The notes under the pieces: model-generated
Seen by the model: the letters and a program-made list of their open reading frames with translations, nothing else
Told to the model about the DNA's origin: nothing
Databases searched by the model: none
Source: SPDF01 sp963812085
GTDB taxonomy: Bacteria > Gemmatimonadota > Gemmatimonadetes > Gemmatimonadales > GWC2-71-9
DNA length: 64,000 nucleotides
Direction: 5' to 3'
NCBI GenBank assembly: GCA_963812085.1
Contig: CAWETL010000009.1
Coordinates: forward strand, 248,001 to 312,000
Part shown: one piece after another, positions 16,643 to 26,560 of the stretch
Layout of the letters: every line of letters starts with the position of its first letter
How positions within the stretch are numbered: the stretch's first letter is position 1
Translations under genes and position numbers: made by a program

Positions 16643-17470
16643 GTGACCTCCCGCCTCCCCGCCCTGCTCGCGCTGTTCGCGCCGTTCGCCCCCGCCTTTC
16701 CCCCTGCCGCGCTTGCGGCGCAGAGCGTCTGGCTGAGCCCGGCCCCGCCACCGGCCATTCGCATCGTCCGCGAAACGGCGCACTTCGGCACCGCCGCCGC
16801 GCACATCGCGAACGAGAGGGCCTGGGTCGCCGCCCTCCGGTCGAAGAAGGTGCCCGTCAGCTACGTCGGGACCATCGCCGCCTCCGGCGCGCCCACGTTC
16901 TGGTTCTTCGGCGGGGCGGAGACCTTTGCCGGCCTCGAGCAGATCGACCAGGCCTACCAGGAGAACAGGGGGCTGCTGAAGCAGCTCGACACCGTCATGG
17001 TGCGCGAAACGAAGTTCGTGACCGAGGCGCAGACCATCCTGGCCGCCTACCGCGCCGACATGAGCTATCGGCCGATGTTCATCGCACCCGAGACCCGGCA
17101 CTTCTGGATCACGACGTTTTCGGTGCACCCGGGCCGCGAGGAGGCGTTCACGGCGGTCATGAAGGCCTATGTGGCCGCGTACGGTGCCGCGAAGGTGACG
17201 ATTCCATGGGTGACCTACCAGATGGTCGCCGGCGGACCGAATCCGACCTTCTACCTCATCGTGCCGATGCCATCGTACGGCACCATCGACGCCGACCTGG
17301 CCAACATGGCCGCGGTGGGGTCCAAGTTCCCCTCGCCGGCCAAGCTGGCGGAGCAGTTCGCCGGGGCGACCGACCGGGTGGACACCGAGGTGCTGACGAT
17401 CAATCCCCAGATCAGCTACGTCCCGGAAAGCTTCGCCAACCAGGACAAGGCGTTCTGGAACGCTAAGTGA
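16643..17470 (+). CDS. Exported protein of unknown function
   Basis: The GTG at 16643 has GGAG at a good distance and begins a Sec signal (VTSRLPALLALFAPFAP to LAAQS), giving 275 residues. The mature protein contains two similar halves: IVRETAHFGTAAAHIANERAW early, and FSVHPGREEAFTAVMKAYVAAY later. Each has the spacing of a ferredoxin-like dimeric alpha/beta-barrel domain (NIPSNAP or antibiotic-monooxygenase style). That fold suggestion is an inference from pattern, and no catalytic motif is visible. The last eight bases overlap the convergent rnhB gene. Confidence 0.7.
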   Translation: MTSRLPALLALFAPFAPAFPPAALAAQSVWLSPAPPPAIRIVRETAHFGTAAAHIANERAWVAALRSKKVPVSYVGTIAASGAPTFWFFGGAETFAGLEQIDQAYQENRGLLKQLDTVMVRETKFVTEAQTILAAYRADMSYRPMFIAPETRHFWITTFSVHPGREEAFTAVMKAYVAAYGAAKVTIPWVTYQMVAGGPNPTFYLIVPMPSYGTIDADLANMAAVGSKFPSPAKLAEQFAGATDRVDTEVLTINPQISYVPESFANQDKAFWNAK

Positions 17471-18101
17471 GAAAGGCCAGCTGGCTCACGGGGCGAAAAC
17501 TGCGGCGGTGATGCGCGGTCGGCCCGTGGATCTGGATGGCGGCCAGGTGCTCCGCGCTGCCGTACCCCGCGTTCCGTTCCCAGCCATATCCGGCGTGCCG
17601 CACGGCCAGCTGCCGCATCAGGCGGTCGCGCACCGTCTTGGCGATGATCCCGGCGGCGGCCACGCTCAGGCAGTGCGCGTCGCCGTCGACGAGCGCTTCG
17701 TGCTCATAGCCGAGTTCGGGAACGGGCAGGCCATCGACCAGCAGGCGGGGACGCGGGGACGCGGGGAAGTGCGCCAGCAGGCGGCGGACGGCGCGATGCA
17801 TGGCGAGCGCCGTCGCCACGCGGATGTTGAGCCGGTCGATTTCGCGCACCGAGGCGGCGGCGACACCCACGGCGAGGGCCGCGGCGCGGATCTGGACCGC
17901 CAGCGCCTGGCGGCGCGGCGCGCTCAGCGTCTTGCTGTCCCGCACCCCTTCCATCAGCGCCGACCCGGCGGGAAACACGACGGCCGCGGCCACCACTGGA
18001 CCAGCCAGGGGACCGCGGCCTGCCTCGTCGACGCCGACCAGGAGCCGCCCCTCCACCCAGACGGCCGCCTCGCGGGCCAGCGTCGGGCGAACCGGCGGCA
18101 T
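17463..18101 (-). CDS. rnhB: Ribonuclease HII
   Basis: RNase HII removes ribonucleotides embedded in DNA and RNA-DNA hybrids. The ATG at 18101, directly after the rplS stop, gives 212 residues. The motif GVDEAGRGPLAGPVV (D25, E26) and DSK (D55-K57) are diagnostic. A third acidic residue is in LLVDGLPV and the fourth in IIAKTVRDRLM. A short run of CGGGGACG/CGGGGAAG repeats encodes the HFPASPRPR stretch just before LLVDG, an odd sequence for this position. It is the last gene of the ffh-rpsP-rimM-trmD-rplS cluster. Confidence 0.93.
   Translation of the reverse strand: MPPVRPTLAREAAVWVEGRLLVGVDEAGRGPLAGPVVAAAVVFPAGSALMEGVRDSKTLSAPRRQALAVQIRAAALAVGVAAASVREIDRLNIRVATALAMHRAVRRLLAHFPASPRPRLLVDGLPVPELGYEHEALVDGDAHCLSVAAAGIIAKTVRDRLMRQLAVRHAGYGWERNAGYGSAEHLAAIQIHGPTAHHRRSFRPVSQLAFLT
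17746..17769. repeat. Three tandem CGGGGA(C/A)G octamers inside rnhB
   Basis: Two copies of CGGGGACG are followed by one CGGGGAAG. The octamer matches the repeats flanking the four-helix-bundle gene and those in the ALDH16 linker. It stays in frame and codes for FPASPRPR on the minus strand. Confidence 0.6.
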
Positions 18102-18105
18102 TCGC

Positions 18106-18453
18106 CTAGTTCTCGCGCTTCTCCCGGATGCGCGCAGCCTTGCCGCTGAGCGCCCGCAGGTAGAAGAGCTTGGCCCGGCGCACCCGGCCGCGCCGCACGA
18201 TCTCGATCGACGCGATCGTCGGGCTCTGCAGCGGGAAGATGCGCTCGACGCCGACGCCGGCCGACACCTTCCGGACGGTGAAGGTCTCGCCGGCCCCGCC
18301 GCCACGCTTGGCGATCACCATGCCCTCGAAGGCCTGGAGCCGCTCCTTGTCACCCTCGCGCACGCGCACCATCACCTTCACGGTGTCGCCCGAATCGAAG
18401 GCGGGGATATCGCTGCGCGGGGTCCCGCGCGTCAACGCTGCCATCCGTTCCAT
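18106..18453 (-). CDS. rplS: 50S ribosomal protein L19
   Basis: L19 sits at the interface of the large and small ribosomal subunits. The 115-residue sequence has the family core (FDSGDTVKVMVRVREGDKERLQ, VIAKRGGGAGETFTVRKVS, GVGVERIFPLQSP, RRAKLFYLR). It lies 49 bases downstream of trmD, as in many bacteria. An alternative start three codons in (MAALTRG) is possible. Confidence 0.97.
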   Translation of the reverse strand: MERMAALTRGTPRSDIPAFDSGDTVKVMVRVREGDKERLQAFEGMVIAKRGGGAGETFTVRKVSAGVGVERIFPLQSPTIASIEIVRRGRVRRAKLFYLRALSGKAARIREKREN

Positions 18454-18502
18454 CGTCGTCTCCTGAGTGCGGACCCCGTGGGTCCTGTTCTGCGTCCCGC
18501 CG

Positions 18503-19204
18503 CTAGTCCTGCGACGCGAGATGGGCCTGCCAGAGGTCGGGCCGGCGCTCGCGGGTGAGTCGTTCCGACTGGTCCTGCCGCCACGCGGCGATCTTCGCGT
18601 GGTCCCCGGAGCGAAGCAGCTCCGGCACGGCGTGCCCCCGGTACTCCGGCGGCCTGGTGTAGCTCGGCGGGCTCAGCAGCCCGTCGTAGTGCGAGTCGGT
18701 GCTGGCCGACTCGTGGTCGCCGAGGGCGCCCGGCAGGAGCCGCACCACCGCGTCGAGCACCGCCAGCGCGGCCGGCTCGCCGCCCGTCAGCACGAAATCC
18801 CCGAGGGAGACTTCGTCGGTGGCCAGGTGATCCGCCACCCGCTGGTCCACGTCCTTGTAGTGCCCGCAGAGCAGCGTGAGCTCCCGCGCCAGCGACCAGC
18901 GGACGGCGTCCGCGTGGGCAAAGCGACGTCCTCGCGCCGAGAGCAGCACCACCGGGCCGGCCGGCGGCCCCAGCGACTCCACCGCCTCGAAGAACGGCTC
19001 CGGCTTGAGCACCATCCCGGCGCCGCCGCCGAAGGCGTAATCGTCCACGGTGTGGTGCCGGTCGTGGGTGAAGTCCCTGAGCTGCACCAGCCGGAACTCG
19101 ACCCGTCCTTCCGCCCGCGCCCGCCCGATGATCGACGCCTCGAGCCAGGGCCCGAAGATCTCGGGGAAGAGCGTGACGACGTTGATGCGCAACGGCTCAG
19201 CCAT
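18503..19204 (-). CDS. trmD: tRNA (guanine-N1)-methyltransferase
   Basis: TrmD methylates G37 of tRNAs reading CNN codons, using S-adenosylmethionine and a trefoil knot. Knot and active-site motifs are visible: YAFGGGAGMVLKPEP, LCGHYKDVDQRV and SLGDFVLTGGEPAALAVLDA. The C-terminal PPEYRGHAVPELLRSGDHAKIAAWR is also typical. The ATG at 19204 overlaps the rimM stop by eight bases and gives 233 residues. Its gene position between rimM and rplS is classic. Confidence 0.96.
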   Translation of the reverse strand: MAEPLRINVVTLFPEIFGPWLEASIIGRARAEGRVEFRLVQLRDFTHDRHHTVDDYAFGGGAGMVLKPEPFFEAVESLGPPAGPVVLLSARGRRFAHADAVRWSLARELTLLCGHYKDVDQRVADHLATDEVSLGDFVLTGGEPAALAVLDAVVRLLPGALGDHESASTDSHYDGLLSPPSYTRPPEYRGHAVPELLRSGDHAKIAAWRQDQSERLTRERRPDLWQAHLASQD

Positions 19205-19727
19205 CGAGCAGTCCATCCGGCGGCGCGATGACCAGTCGCCGTGCCGCCCGGTCCACCCGCCGCACGAATTCCTTGCGGTAGGGCAGCAGGAATTCCCGCT
19301 TGGGGCCCTGCACCTCGATGACCAGCCCGTTCGGCATCTCGTAGTGCCCGCTCACCAGCCCGACCGGCGTGCCGTCCTCGAGCCGCACGGCGAAGCCGTC
19401 GAGCTCGTGGAGGTACACCTCGTCGTCGGCCAGGGGCGTCGCCTCCGACGCCGGCACCGCCAGGAACCCACTCCGGAACGCCTCGAGGCCGTCCCGGTGA
19501 TCGAGCCCCGCGAACTTCAGCAACCACTCGCGGTGGTAGGGCCGGCTCCGCTCGATCGTGAGCGCGCCGCCCGTCGCCTCGCCCGCGAGATCCACCACCT
19601 GGAGCTCCCGTCCCACCCGGAAGACCCGTTCAGGGTCGTCGGTCAACGGGAAGATGGTGCACTCGCCCTTCAGTCCGTGCGGCCTGCGAAACCGCCCGAC
19701 CACCATGTGGCGGGCGCCTTCGGTCAT
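19197..19727 (-). CDS. rimM: 16S rRNA processing/ribosome maturation factor RimM
   Basis: RimM assists 30S maturation and binds S19. The 176-residue protein has the N-terminal VGRFRRPHGLKGECTIFPLTDDPERVF segment (broken here only by ordinary variation) and a C-terminal PRC-barrel (PNGLVIEVQG, EFLLPYRKEFVRRVD). Its ATG shares one base with the rpsP stop, and its 3' end overlaps trmD. Confidence 0.95.
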   Translation of the reverse strand: MTEGARHMVVGRFRRPHGLKGECTIFPLTDDPERVFRVGRELQVVDLAGEATGGALTIERSRPYHREWLLKFAGLDHRDGLEAFRSGFLAVPASEATPLADDEVYLHELDGFAVRLEDGTPVGLVSGHYEMPNGLVIEVQGPKREFLLPYRKEFVRRVDRAARRLVIAPPDGLLDG

Positions 19728-19990
19728 CAGGCCGACGGCTGCTTGAAGAGGCCGGACTTCCGGAGCAGCGAGTTGACCGTCTCCGAGGCGGTGGCCCCCT
19801 TGGCCAGCCAGGCGCGGGCCTTCTCGGCGTCGACGGTGACCTGGTCCTTCTCGTCCTTGGCCTTCGGCGAGTAGGTGCCGATCACGTCGATGAACCGGCC
19901 ATCCCGCGGCGCCGTCTTCTCGGCCACCACGATCCGGTACAGCGGGAGCTTCTTCCGCCCGACGCGACGGAGACGAATGCGAGTTGCCAT
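19727..19990 (-). CDS. rpsP: 30S ribosomal protein S16
   Basis: S16 is a primary 16S-binding protein. The 87 residues begin MATRIRLRRVGRKKLPLYRI, an unmistakable S16 start, and include AEKTAPRDGRFIDVIGTYSP. It follows ffh by 23 bases in the usual ffh-rpsP order. Confidence 0.97.
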   Translation of the reverse strand: MATRIRLRRVGRKKLPLYRIVVAEKTAPRDGRFIDVIGTYSPKAKDEKDQVTVDAEKARAWLAKGATASETVNSLLRKSGLFKQPSA

Positions 19991-20013
19991 GGTCTTTCCC
20001 TTGGGTTACGTGC

Positions 20014-21345
<1,332 letters not shown>

Positions 21346-21387
21346 AAGCCCTGAAACGTAAGCGGGTTAGGGGGTTGGGGCAATGGG

Positions 21388-21419
21388 CGGGGAAGCGGGG
21401 AAGCGGGGAAGCGGGGAAG
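21388..21419. repeat. CGGGGAAG x4 tandem repeat, left arm
   Basis: Four perfect tandem octamers lie between ffh and the four-helix-bundle gene. The reverse-complement array at 21955-21978 lies on the other side of that gene, so the two arms form inverted ends of a 591-bp segment. Confidence 0.85.
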
Positions 21420-21441
21420 CAAGCTGGGCCTGCGGGCCAGC

Positions 21442-21852
21442 TCATGCACTGCCCTTGACCGATATGGACTTGGACAGTGAACGACACAGGCCCCAAATCA
21501 GCCTACCGGTGTGATCTCGAAGTGCTTCCAACTCCCCCCATTCGGCCGGGGTAATGAAGCCAAACTCTTTTGCCAGAATGAGATAGACGTGGACCTCGGC
21601 GAGTGACCCCAAGCTAATATCGAGAAACCGCCGAAATTCGCGCGGCCCGCGCCTCCCTGAGCCTTCCGCAATGTTCGCCGAGACGGAGACCGCGGCGCTC
21701 CTGGCTTGGGACACCAGTGCATACCGCTCCTGCCGTGGCCAAGCTTCGGACACCCGGTAGATGGCCAGGACCAAGGACTGCGCCGACTGCCATGCCGTCA
21801 GCCCCTCGTGGCGGGTACGAGGCCGTCGTGAACGAGGTTGCGTGGATTCCAT
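21442..21852 (-). CDS. Four-helix-bundle protein (S23/23S rRNA intervening-sequence type)
   Basis: The family is a short all-helical protein first seen in 23S rRNA intervening sequences. Its cellular role is unclear and it often appears as a stand-alone gene. The 136 residues contain the hallmark AAVSVSANIAEGSGRRG, followed by RRFLDISLGSLAEVHVYLILA, matching the TIGR02436-type pattern. It is AT-richer than its neighbours and sits between two inverted CGGGGAAG arrays, which suggests an acquired cassette. The ATG at 21852 gives a slightly long N-terminus; family members usually start closer to HEGLTAWQSA. Confidence 0.85.
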   Translation of the reverse strand: MESTQPRSRRPRTRHEGLTAWQSAQSLVLAIYRVSEAWPRQERYALVSQARSAAVSVSANIAEGSGRRGPREFRRFLDISLGSLAEVHVYLILAKEFGFITPAEWGELEALRDHTGRLIWGLCRSLSKSISVKGSA

Positions 21853-21927
21853 GCTTGAGGATGGCGCAGTGCGGGAATGTCGAGTGGATCACTTTCGCGC
21901 AGCGTGGAGCGAATTGAAGCTCGCTGC

Positions 21928-24702
21928 TCAGGCCTCCGCTTCGGCCGGAGCCCACTTCCCCGCTTCCCCGCTTCCCCGCCGGTCGTCACCCTCCCTCAGC
22001 ATCCTCTCAATCCCCACCGCCGGAAGTGCGGGCGAGAACAGGTACCCCTGGCCGAACTCGCAGCCCAGCGTGACCAGGGCGGCGCGCTGTTCGGCGACTT
22101 CCACCCCCTCGGCGATCGTCGTCAGCCGGAGCGTGTCCCCGAGGCCGATGATGGCCCGGGCGAGCGCCGACTTGTCGAGCCCGGCCCCGACCTCGTCGAC
22201 GAACGGCTTGGCGATCTTGAGGATGTCGATCGGGAACCGCTGCAGGTAGCTCAGCGAGGAGTTGCCCGTCCCGAAATCGTCGATGGCCAGGCTCACGCCG
22301 AGCGCCTTCATGGCCTGCAGGTGATCCATGACGGACCGCGCCTGCTCCATCAGGACGCTTTCGGTGATCTCCAGCACCATGGCGGACGGCTCCACCCCGG
22401 TCACCGCGAGCGCGGCGCGGATCTCCTCCACCAGGGCGGCCTCCTGCAGCTGCCGGCCCGAGAGATTGACGCTCATGGTGAGCCCGGAGTCCGGATAGGC
22501 CGCCCGCCAGCGCTGCAGCTGGGCGCACGCCTCGCGCAGGACCCAGCCGCCCATCCCCACGATCTGCCCGGTCTCCTCCGCAATCGGGACGAAGTGCTGC
22601 GGCAGCAGGTGGCCGAACCGCGGATGGTTCCAGCGCACCAGCGCCTCGAAGCCGAACACCACCCCGGTCCGGAGATGGACGATGGGCTGATAGTGCAGCA
22701 CGAGTTCCTGGCGTTCCAACGCGCCGCGGAGCGCCACCTCCATCTCCAGGCGCTGCCGGGAGTCGGTGATCATGCGTGACTCGTAAGTGGCGAAGCGGCC
22801 CTTCCCCTCCCGCTTGGCCGTGTACATCGCGAGGTCCGCGTTCCGGAGCAGGTCATCCGCCGTCTCGTCGCCGGTGGCCGTCGCGATCCCGAAGCTTGCG
22901 CTGACATGCACCTCGTTACCTCCGAGGTGGAACGGCGACTGCATCGCGCCGGTCAGCCGGTCCATCAGCACCGGCGGTCCATCCGCCCCCATCACGTCCT
23001 CGACCAGGATGGCGAATTCGTCGCCGCCCAGCCGGGCGACGGTGTCGGTGGAACGGGCACAGGCCAGGAACCGCTCGGCGGCCTTCTTCAGGAGGATGTC
23101 CCCCACGGCGTGGCCGAGGCTGTCGTTGACCCGCTTGAAGTCGTCGAGGTCCAGGAAGAGGACGCTGATCGACCGCCCCTGGCGCCTGGCCAGCGTGAGG
23201 GCGTGGCTGACGCGATCGCGGAAGAGGGCCCGGTTGGACAGGCCGGTCAGCGAATCGTGGAACGCCTGGTGGTGCAGCTGGTGCTCCAGCCGCTTGCGTT
23301 CGCTGACGTCGCGGATGTTGAGCACGACGCCGCGCACGGTGGCGTCGTCGAGCAGGTTGGTGGCGATGGTCTCGGTCTGAAGGGCGGAGCCGTCGGGCTG
23401 CCGGAACCCCCACTCGACCGGCGGCATCACGCCGGGCACCCGGCAGGCGTCCCGGAAGAACTCCTGGGCCCGCTCCCGGTCCTCCGGCGCCAGCAGCGAC
23501 AGCAGCGGCAGCCCGGTGATGCGGGCCGGCTCCAGCCGGAGCACCCGCGAGGCGGAGGGACTCACGTACCGGACGGTGGCTTCGGCGTCGATCACGATGA
23601 TCACGTCGGACGAGTGCTGCACGAGCGACCGGAAGCGGGCCTCGTTCTGCCGGGCGGCGGTCTCCGCGAGGAGGCGCACGTTCTGGCGCACGGCCAGCAG
23701 CTGCCTGGCGACGACCAGCACGGTGATGACGAGCGCCGCGACCGCGAGCTGGGTGACCGGCTCCCGGCCGGGGCGGAACGCCTCGTAGAGCAGGAGACCG
23801 AACGTGACCGCCACCGCGAGGTACGGGAGCGGGCTGATGGGCTGCAGCTCCGCCGCCCGCTCGTCGGTGACCTGGCTGCGGGGAACCGGCCGCCGGTAGT
23901 AGAGCTCCGCGCTCGCGATGAGGAGGAGATAGACCATCAGGTAGAACGAATCGACCAGGCTCGCCCCGCGCTCACCGGTCTCGATGCGGACCAGGCCAAG
24001 GAGCAGGTCGCCGATGACGCTCATGAGCACGCCGCTCACCAGCAGCCCGAACGCCCAGCGGTTGCGGTCGATCGGGCGCCGCAGCAGGACGGTGGTGATC
24101 CCGAGGAGCACCATCATGCTGGCGAGCGGGTACGCAAACGTGAGGACTGCGGCGCCCCAGTGGCTCGGCAGGCCGGGGGCGCCCGGGCGCACCGTGAAGT
24201 ACCAGATCACGACCCCGCCCCCCATCAGCACCATGGCGGCGTCGAGCACGAACTTCCACCATTCCAGGTGTATCCGGCGGGTGAGCGGAAAGGCGAACAG
24301 CGCGACCAGGAGCAGGCTGCTGTCGGTCAGGTAGAAGAGGTCGGCCCAGCTGACGGCCGGGCTGTCGTGAAGCACCAGCACGTGGTAGACGGAAATGGCG
24401 TTCCCGACGAGGACCAGGAGCGAGCCGATGCCGAGCAGACGGAGTGCGCGCCGCACGCCCGGATCGAGCACCGCGCGCTGAGAGGCCAGGAGACAGAACG
24501 CGGCCAGCAGGAGGTTCAGGGGCATGAAGCCGGCGTTGCTGACCAAGTCCCGGAGCACCCTGCCACCGAACCCCGACCGCTCCCAGAACAGGTAGGTGAG
24601 ACCGTAGACGGCCGTCAGCAACGCCGCGGGCCCGACGGGCGGGAGGGTGGACCTCCAAGCCCCTCGGGGAACGGAAACGGGCGCGGCGTTGGCAGTCGTC
24701 AT
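21928..24702 (-). CDS. Membrane-bound PAS-GGDEF-EAL protein (cyclic di-GMP turnover)
   Basis: The 924-residue protein should make and/or degrade cyclic di-GMP. About nine membrane helices fill residues 20-345. A PAS domain follows (about 365-485, SSDVIIVIDAEATVRYVSPS). The GGDEF motif is intact at residues 559-563, with an RSTD inhibitory site five residues before it. The EAL motif is E686-A-L688, followed by ITESVLM and DDFGTGNSSLSYL, so both halves look catalytically competent. The ATG at 24702 is chosen over a longer frame without a family-like extension. The final 15 residues are encoded by the CTTCCCCG repeat and sequence beyond the EAL fold. Confidence 0.92.
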   Translation of the reverse strand: MTTANAAPVSVPRGAWRSTLPPVGPAALLTAVYGLTYLFWERSGFGGRVLRDLVSNAGFMPLNLLLAAFCLLASQRAVLDPGVRRALRLLGIGSLLVLVGNAISVYHVLVLHDSPAVSWADLFYLTDSSLLLVALFAFPLTRRIHLEWWKFVLDAAMVLMGGGVVIWYFTVRPGAPGLPSHWGAAVLTFAYPLASMMVLLGITTVLLRRPIDRNRWAFGLLVSGVLMSVIGDLLLGLVRIETGERGASLVDSFYLMVYLLLIASAELYYRRPVPRSQVTDERAAELQPISPLPYLAVAVTFGLLLYEAFRPGREPVTQLAVAALVITVLVVARQLLAVRQNVRLLAETAARQNEARFRSLVQHSSDVIIVIDAEATVRYVSPSASRVLRLEPARITGLPLLSLLAPEDRERAQEFFRDACRVPGVMPPVEWGFRQPDGSALQTETIATNLLDDATVRGVVLNIRDVSERKRLEHQLHHQAFHDSLTGLSNRALFRDRVSHALTLARRQGRSISVLFLDLDDFKRVNDSLGHAVGDILLKKAAERFLACARSTDTVARLGGDEFAILVEDVMGADGPPVLMDRLTGAMQSPFHLGGNEVHVSASFGIATATGDETADDLLRNADLAMYTAKREGKGRFATYESRMITDSRQRLEMEVALRGALERQELVLHYQPIVHLRTGVVFGFEALVRWNHPRFGHLLPQHFVPIAEETGQIVGMGGWVLREACAQLQRWRAAYPDSGLTMSVNLSGRQLQEAALVEEIRAALAVTGVEPSAMVLEITESVLMEQARSVMDHLQAMKALGVSLAIDDFGTGNSSLSYLQRFPIDILKIAKPFVDEVGAGLDKSALARAIIGLGDTLRLTTIAEGVEVAEQRAALVTLGCEFGQGYLFSPALPAVGIERMLREGDDRRGSGEAGKWAPAEAEA
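21955..21978. repeat. CTTCCCCG x3 tandem repeat, right arm
   Basis: Three perfect copies of the reverse complement of CGGGGAAG. On the minus strand they encode the Gly/Glu/Lys-rich C-terminal tail (RGSGEAGKWAP) of the GGDEF/EAL protein, so the repeat extends that reading frame. Confidence 0.85.
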
Positions 24703-24884
24703 TGCGTAAACAGGCACCAATCGTTCGGGAATCGTGCGTTGCCCAGGACCTCCCCAGAAACCCCGAATCCCCCCTCCTTGGGGAGGGTGAGGGAGCCGGA
24801 GTGCCACGTCTCATTCTGCAAGACTGGAGCCGGGCCCGGCTGCCCGCCCTGCCGGATGAGACACCCACCCCCCTATACTCCGGT

Positions 24885-26447
24885 ATGGACTCCCAACTCC
24901 TGATCTCAAGCGCGCTTACCGTGATCGTGGGCGCCATTTCCGGCGGCATCACCAATGCCGTCGCCATCTGGATGCTCTTCCACCCGTACGAGCGCCGAGG
25001 GGTGTGGCCCCTCCGTTTGCAGGGCGCGATTCCAAAGAACAAGGCCCGACTGGCCAAGAGCATCGGGAAGACGGTCGGCGAGAAGCTCCTGACGCCGGCC
25101 GACCTCTCGCACCGGCTCTCGGCGCCCGAAGTCAGGGCCGCCTTCAACGGCGCCCTGACCGGGTTTCTCGACGAGGTGCTCGAACGTGAACGCGGTCCGA
25201 TCATCGACCTGATCCCGCCGGCGCTCGCCTCGGAGCTCGACGGATGGCTCGACCGCATCGGCCAGCGCGCCGCCGCCGACCTGGCTGCCTACACCGCCGG
25301 ACCCGCTTTCGCCGCCCAGGCCGAGCGATTGATCACGCAACTGCGCGCCGAGTACGGGGACCGGCCGATCGGTGACGTCCTGACCCCGGAGCGCCGGGAG
25401 CAGCTGCGGGCCAAGGCCGACCAGTGGCTCCGGCAGTTCACCGAGGGCCATGAACTCGAAGGGGCGCTGCGTCACTTCGTGGACGTGCAGATGGAGCGGC
25501 TCGGCCAGGACGGACAACCGCTGGTGGACCGCCTGCCCCCCGGCCTGGTCGGGACGGTGCAGGCCTCGATCAGCGACTACCTGCCGGTGGCCATCGAGCG
25601 GATCGGGGCCGTGCTCTCGGACCCCGAGGCCAAGGGCAGGATCCACCTGGCGCTCCGCACCGCCTTCGATCGCGCCGTGCGCGATCTGCTCCTGCATGAG
25701 CGCCTGCTGGCCAAGCTCGTGGTGACGGACCAGACCTTCACCCGACTGCTCGATGGGCTCGAGCGGGACGGGTTCGAGCGTTTTGCGGAATCGCTCGCCG
25801 CTCCTGAAATGCGGCTGCAACTCACGCGCGCGGTAAACGAGGGACTGGCCAGCTTCCTCCGCATCCCCCTCAAGGTCCGATTGGAGAGCATGGGACCGGA
25901 AAAGCGATCGGCCCTCGCGGGCACGCTGGGCGATTGGCTCGTCACGGTGGCACGGGACGAGGCGACCCGCACGGTGGCGGCCCGCGCGGTCGACCGCCTG
26001 CTCGACGCCAGCCAGCGCCGCACCTGGAACGATCTCCTCGGATCGGCGCGGCCCGAGGAGGTCTCGCGCGTCGTCGCCCGGGCGCTGACCGGCGACGAGG
26101 GGCGCCGCTGGGTGGCCGACGCCACGCGGGCCGCGCTGCGCGGGCTCCTCCAACGGCCGCTCGGCCGCCCTTCCGCGTGGCTCGGCCCCGAGGTCACCGC
26201 CCGGACGCGGGAGGCGATCCTGAACGCGGCGTGGGGGTGGACCGAGCGGCAGGTGCCCCGGGTCGTGGCGCAGTTCAACGTGCAGGAGATGGTGGAGCAG
26301 AAGGTGCTGGGGTTTTCGACGCAGCGGATGGAGGAGATCATCCGCAACGTGACCCAGCGGGAGCTGACGCTGATCGTGCAGCTGGGCTACGTGCTGGGGG
26401 CGTTCGTCGGCCTGGTCGCTGCCGGCATCAACATCCTGTTTCACTAG
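24885..26447 (+). CDS. DUF445 family membrane protein (YheB-like)
   Basis: The function of this family is not established. The 520-residue protein has one hydrophobic helix at each end. The N-terminal IVGAISGGITNAVAIWMLFHP is the DUF445 signature, with the PIPKNKARLAKSIGKTVGEKLL-type region following. The C-terminal GYVLGAFVGLVAAGINILF is the second helix. The long middle is helical and charged, suggesting a cytoplasmic or periplasmic coiled structure. The start at 24885 aligns with the usual family N-terminus. Expression must start in the 182-bp gap shared with the divergent GGDEF/EAL gene, which holds a CCCTCC-TTGG-GGAGGG hairpin at 24772-24787. Confidence 0.88.
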   Translation: MDSQLLISSALTVIVGAISGGITNAVAIWMLFHPYERRGVWPLRLQGAIPKNKARLAKSIGKTVGEKLLTPADLSHRLSAPEVRAAFNGALTGFLDEVLERERGPIIDLIPPALASELDGWLDRIGQRAAADLAAYTAGPAFAAQAERLITQLRAEYGDRPIGDVLTPERREQLRAKADQWLRQFTEGHELEGALRHFVDVQMERLGQDGQPLVDRLPPGLVGTVQASISDYLPVAIERIGAVLSDPEAKGRIHLALRTAFDRAVRDLLLHERLLAKLVVTDQTFTRLLDGLERDGFERFAESLAAPEMRLQLTRAVNEGLASFLRIPLKVRLESMGPEKRSALAGTLGDWLVTVARDEATRTVAARAVDRLLDASQRRTWNDLLGSARPEEVSRVVARALTGDEGRRWVADATRAALRGLLQRPLGRPSAWLGPEVTARTREAILNAAWGWTERQVPRVVAQFNVQEMVEQKVLGFSTQRMEEIIRNVTQRELTLIVQLGYVLGAFVGLVAAGINILFH

Positions 26448-26466
26448 CCGGGTTCCGCGCCCGGCT
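26446..26466 (+). terminator. Hairpin at the stop of the DUF445 gene
   Basis: A 7-bp stem (AGCCGGG and CCCGGCT) with a 7-base loop begins within the TAG stop codon. No T-run follows, so termination is only probable. Confidence 0.4.
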
Positions 26467-26560
26467 GCGGCCGCAGGATGACGGCCGCCTCGGTCAGGTC
26501 CCTAGCGTGTGAGCACCCGGGCGGAATGACCCGCCCGGTGCACCACGACGGGAGGTCCTG

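Noticed and set aside
24772..24787. The CCCTCC-TTGG-GGAGGG hairpin between the GGDEF/EAL and DUF445 genes as a mobile element
   Set aside because: A single short hairpin with no second copy seen in the window; more likely a chance or structural leader element.
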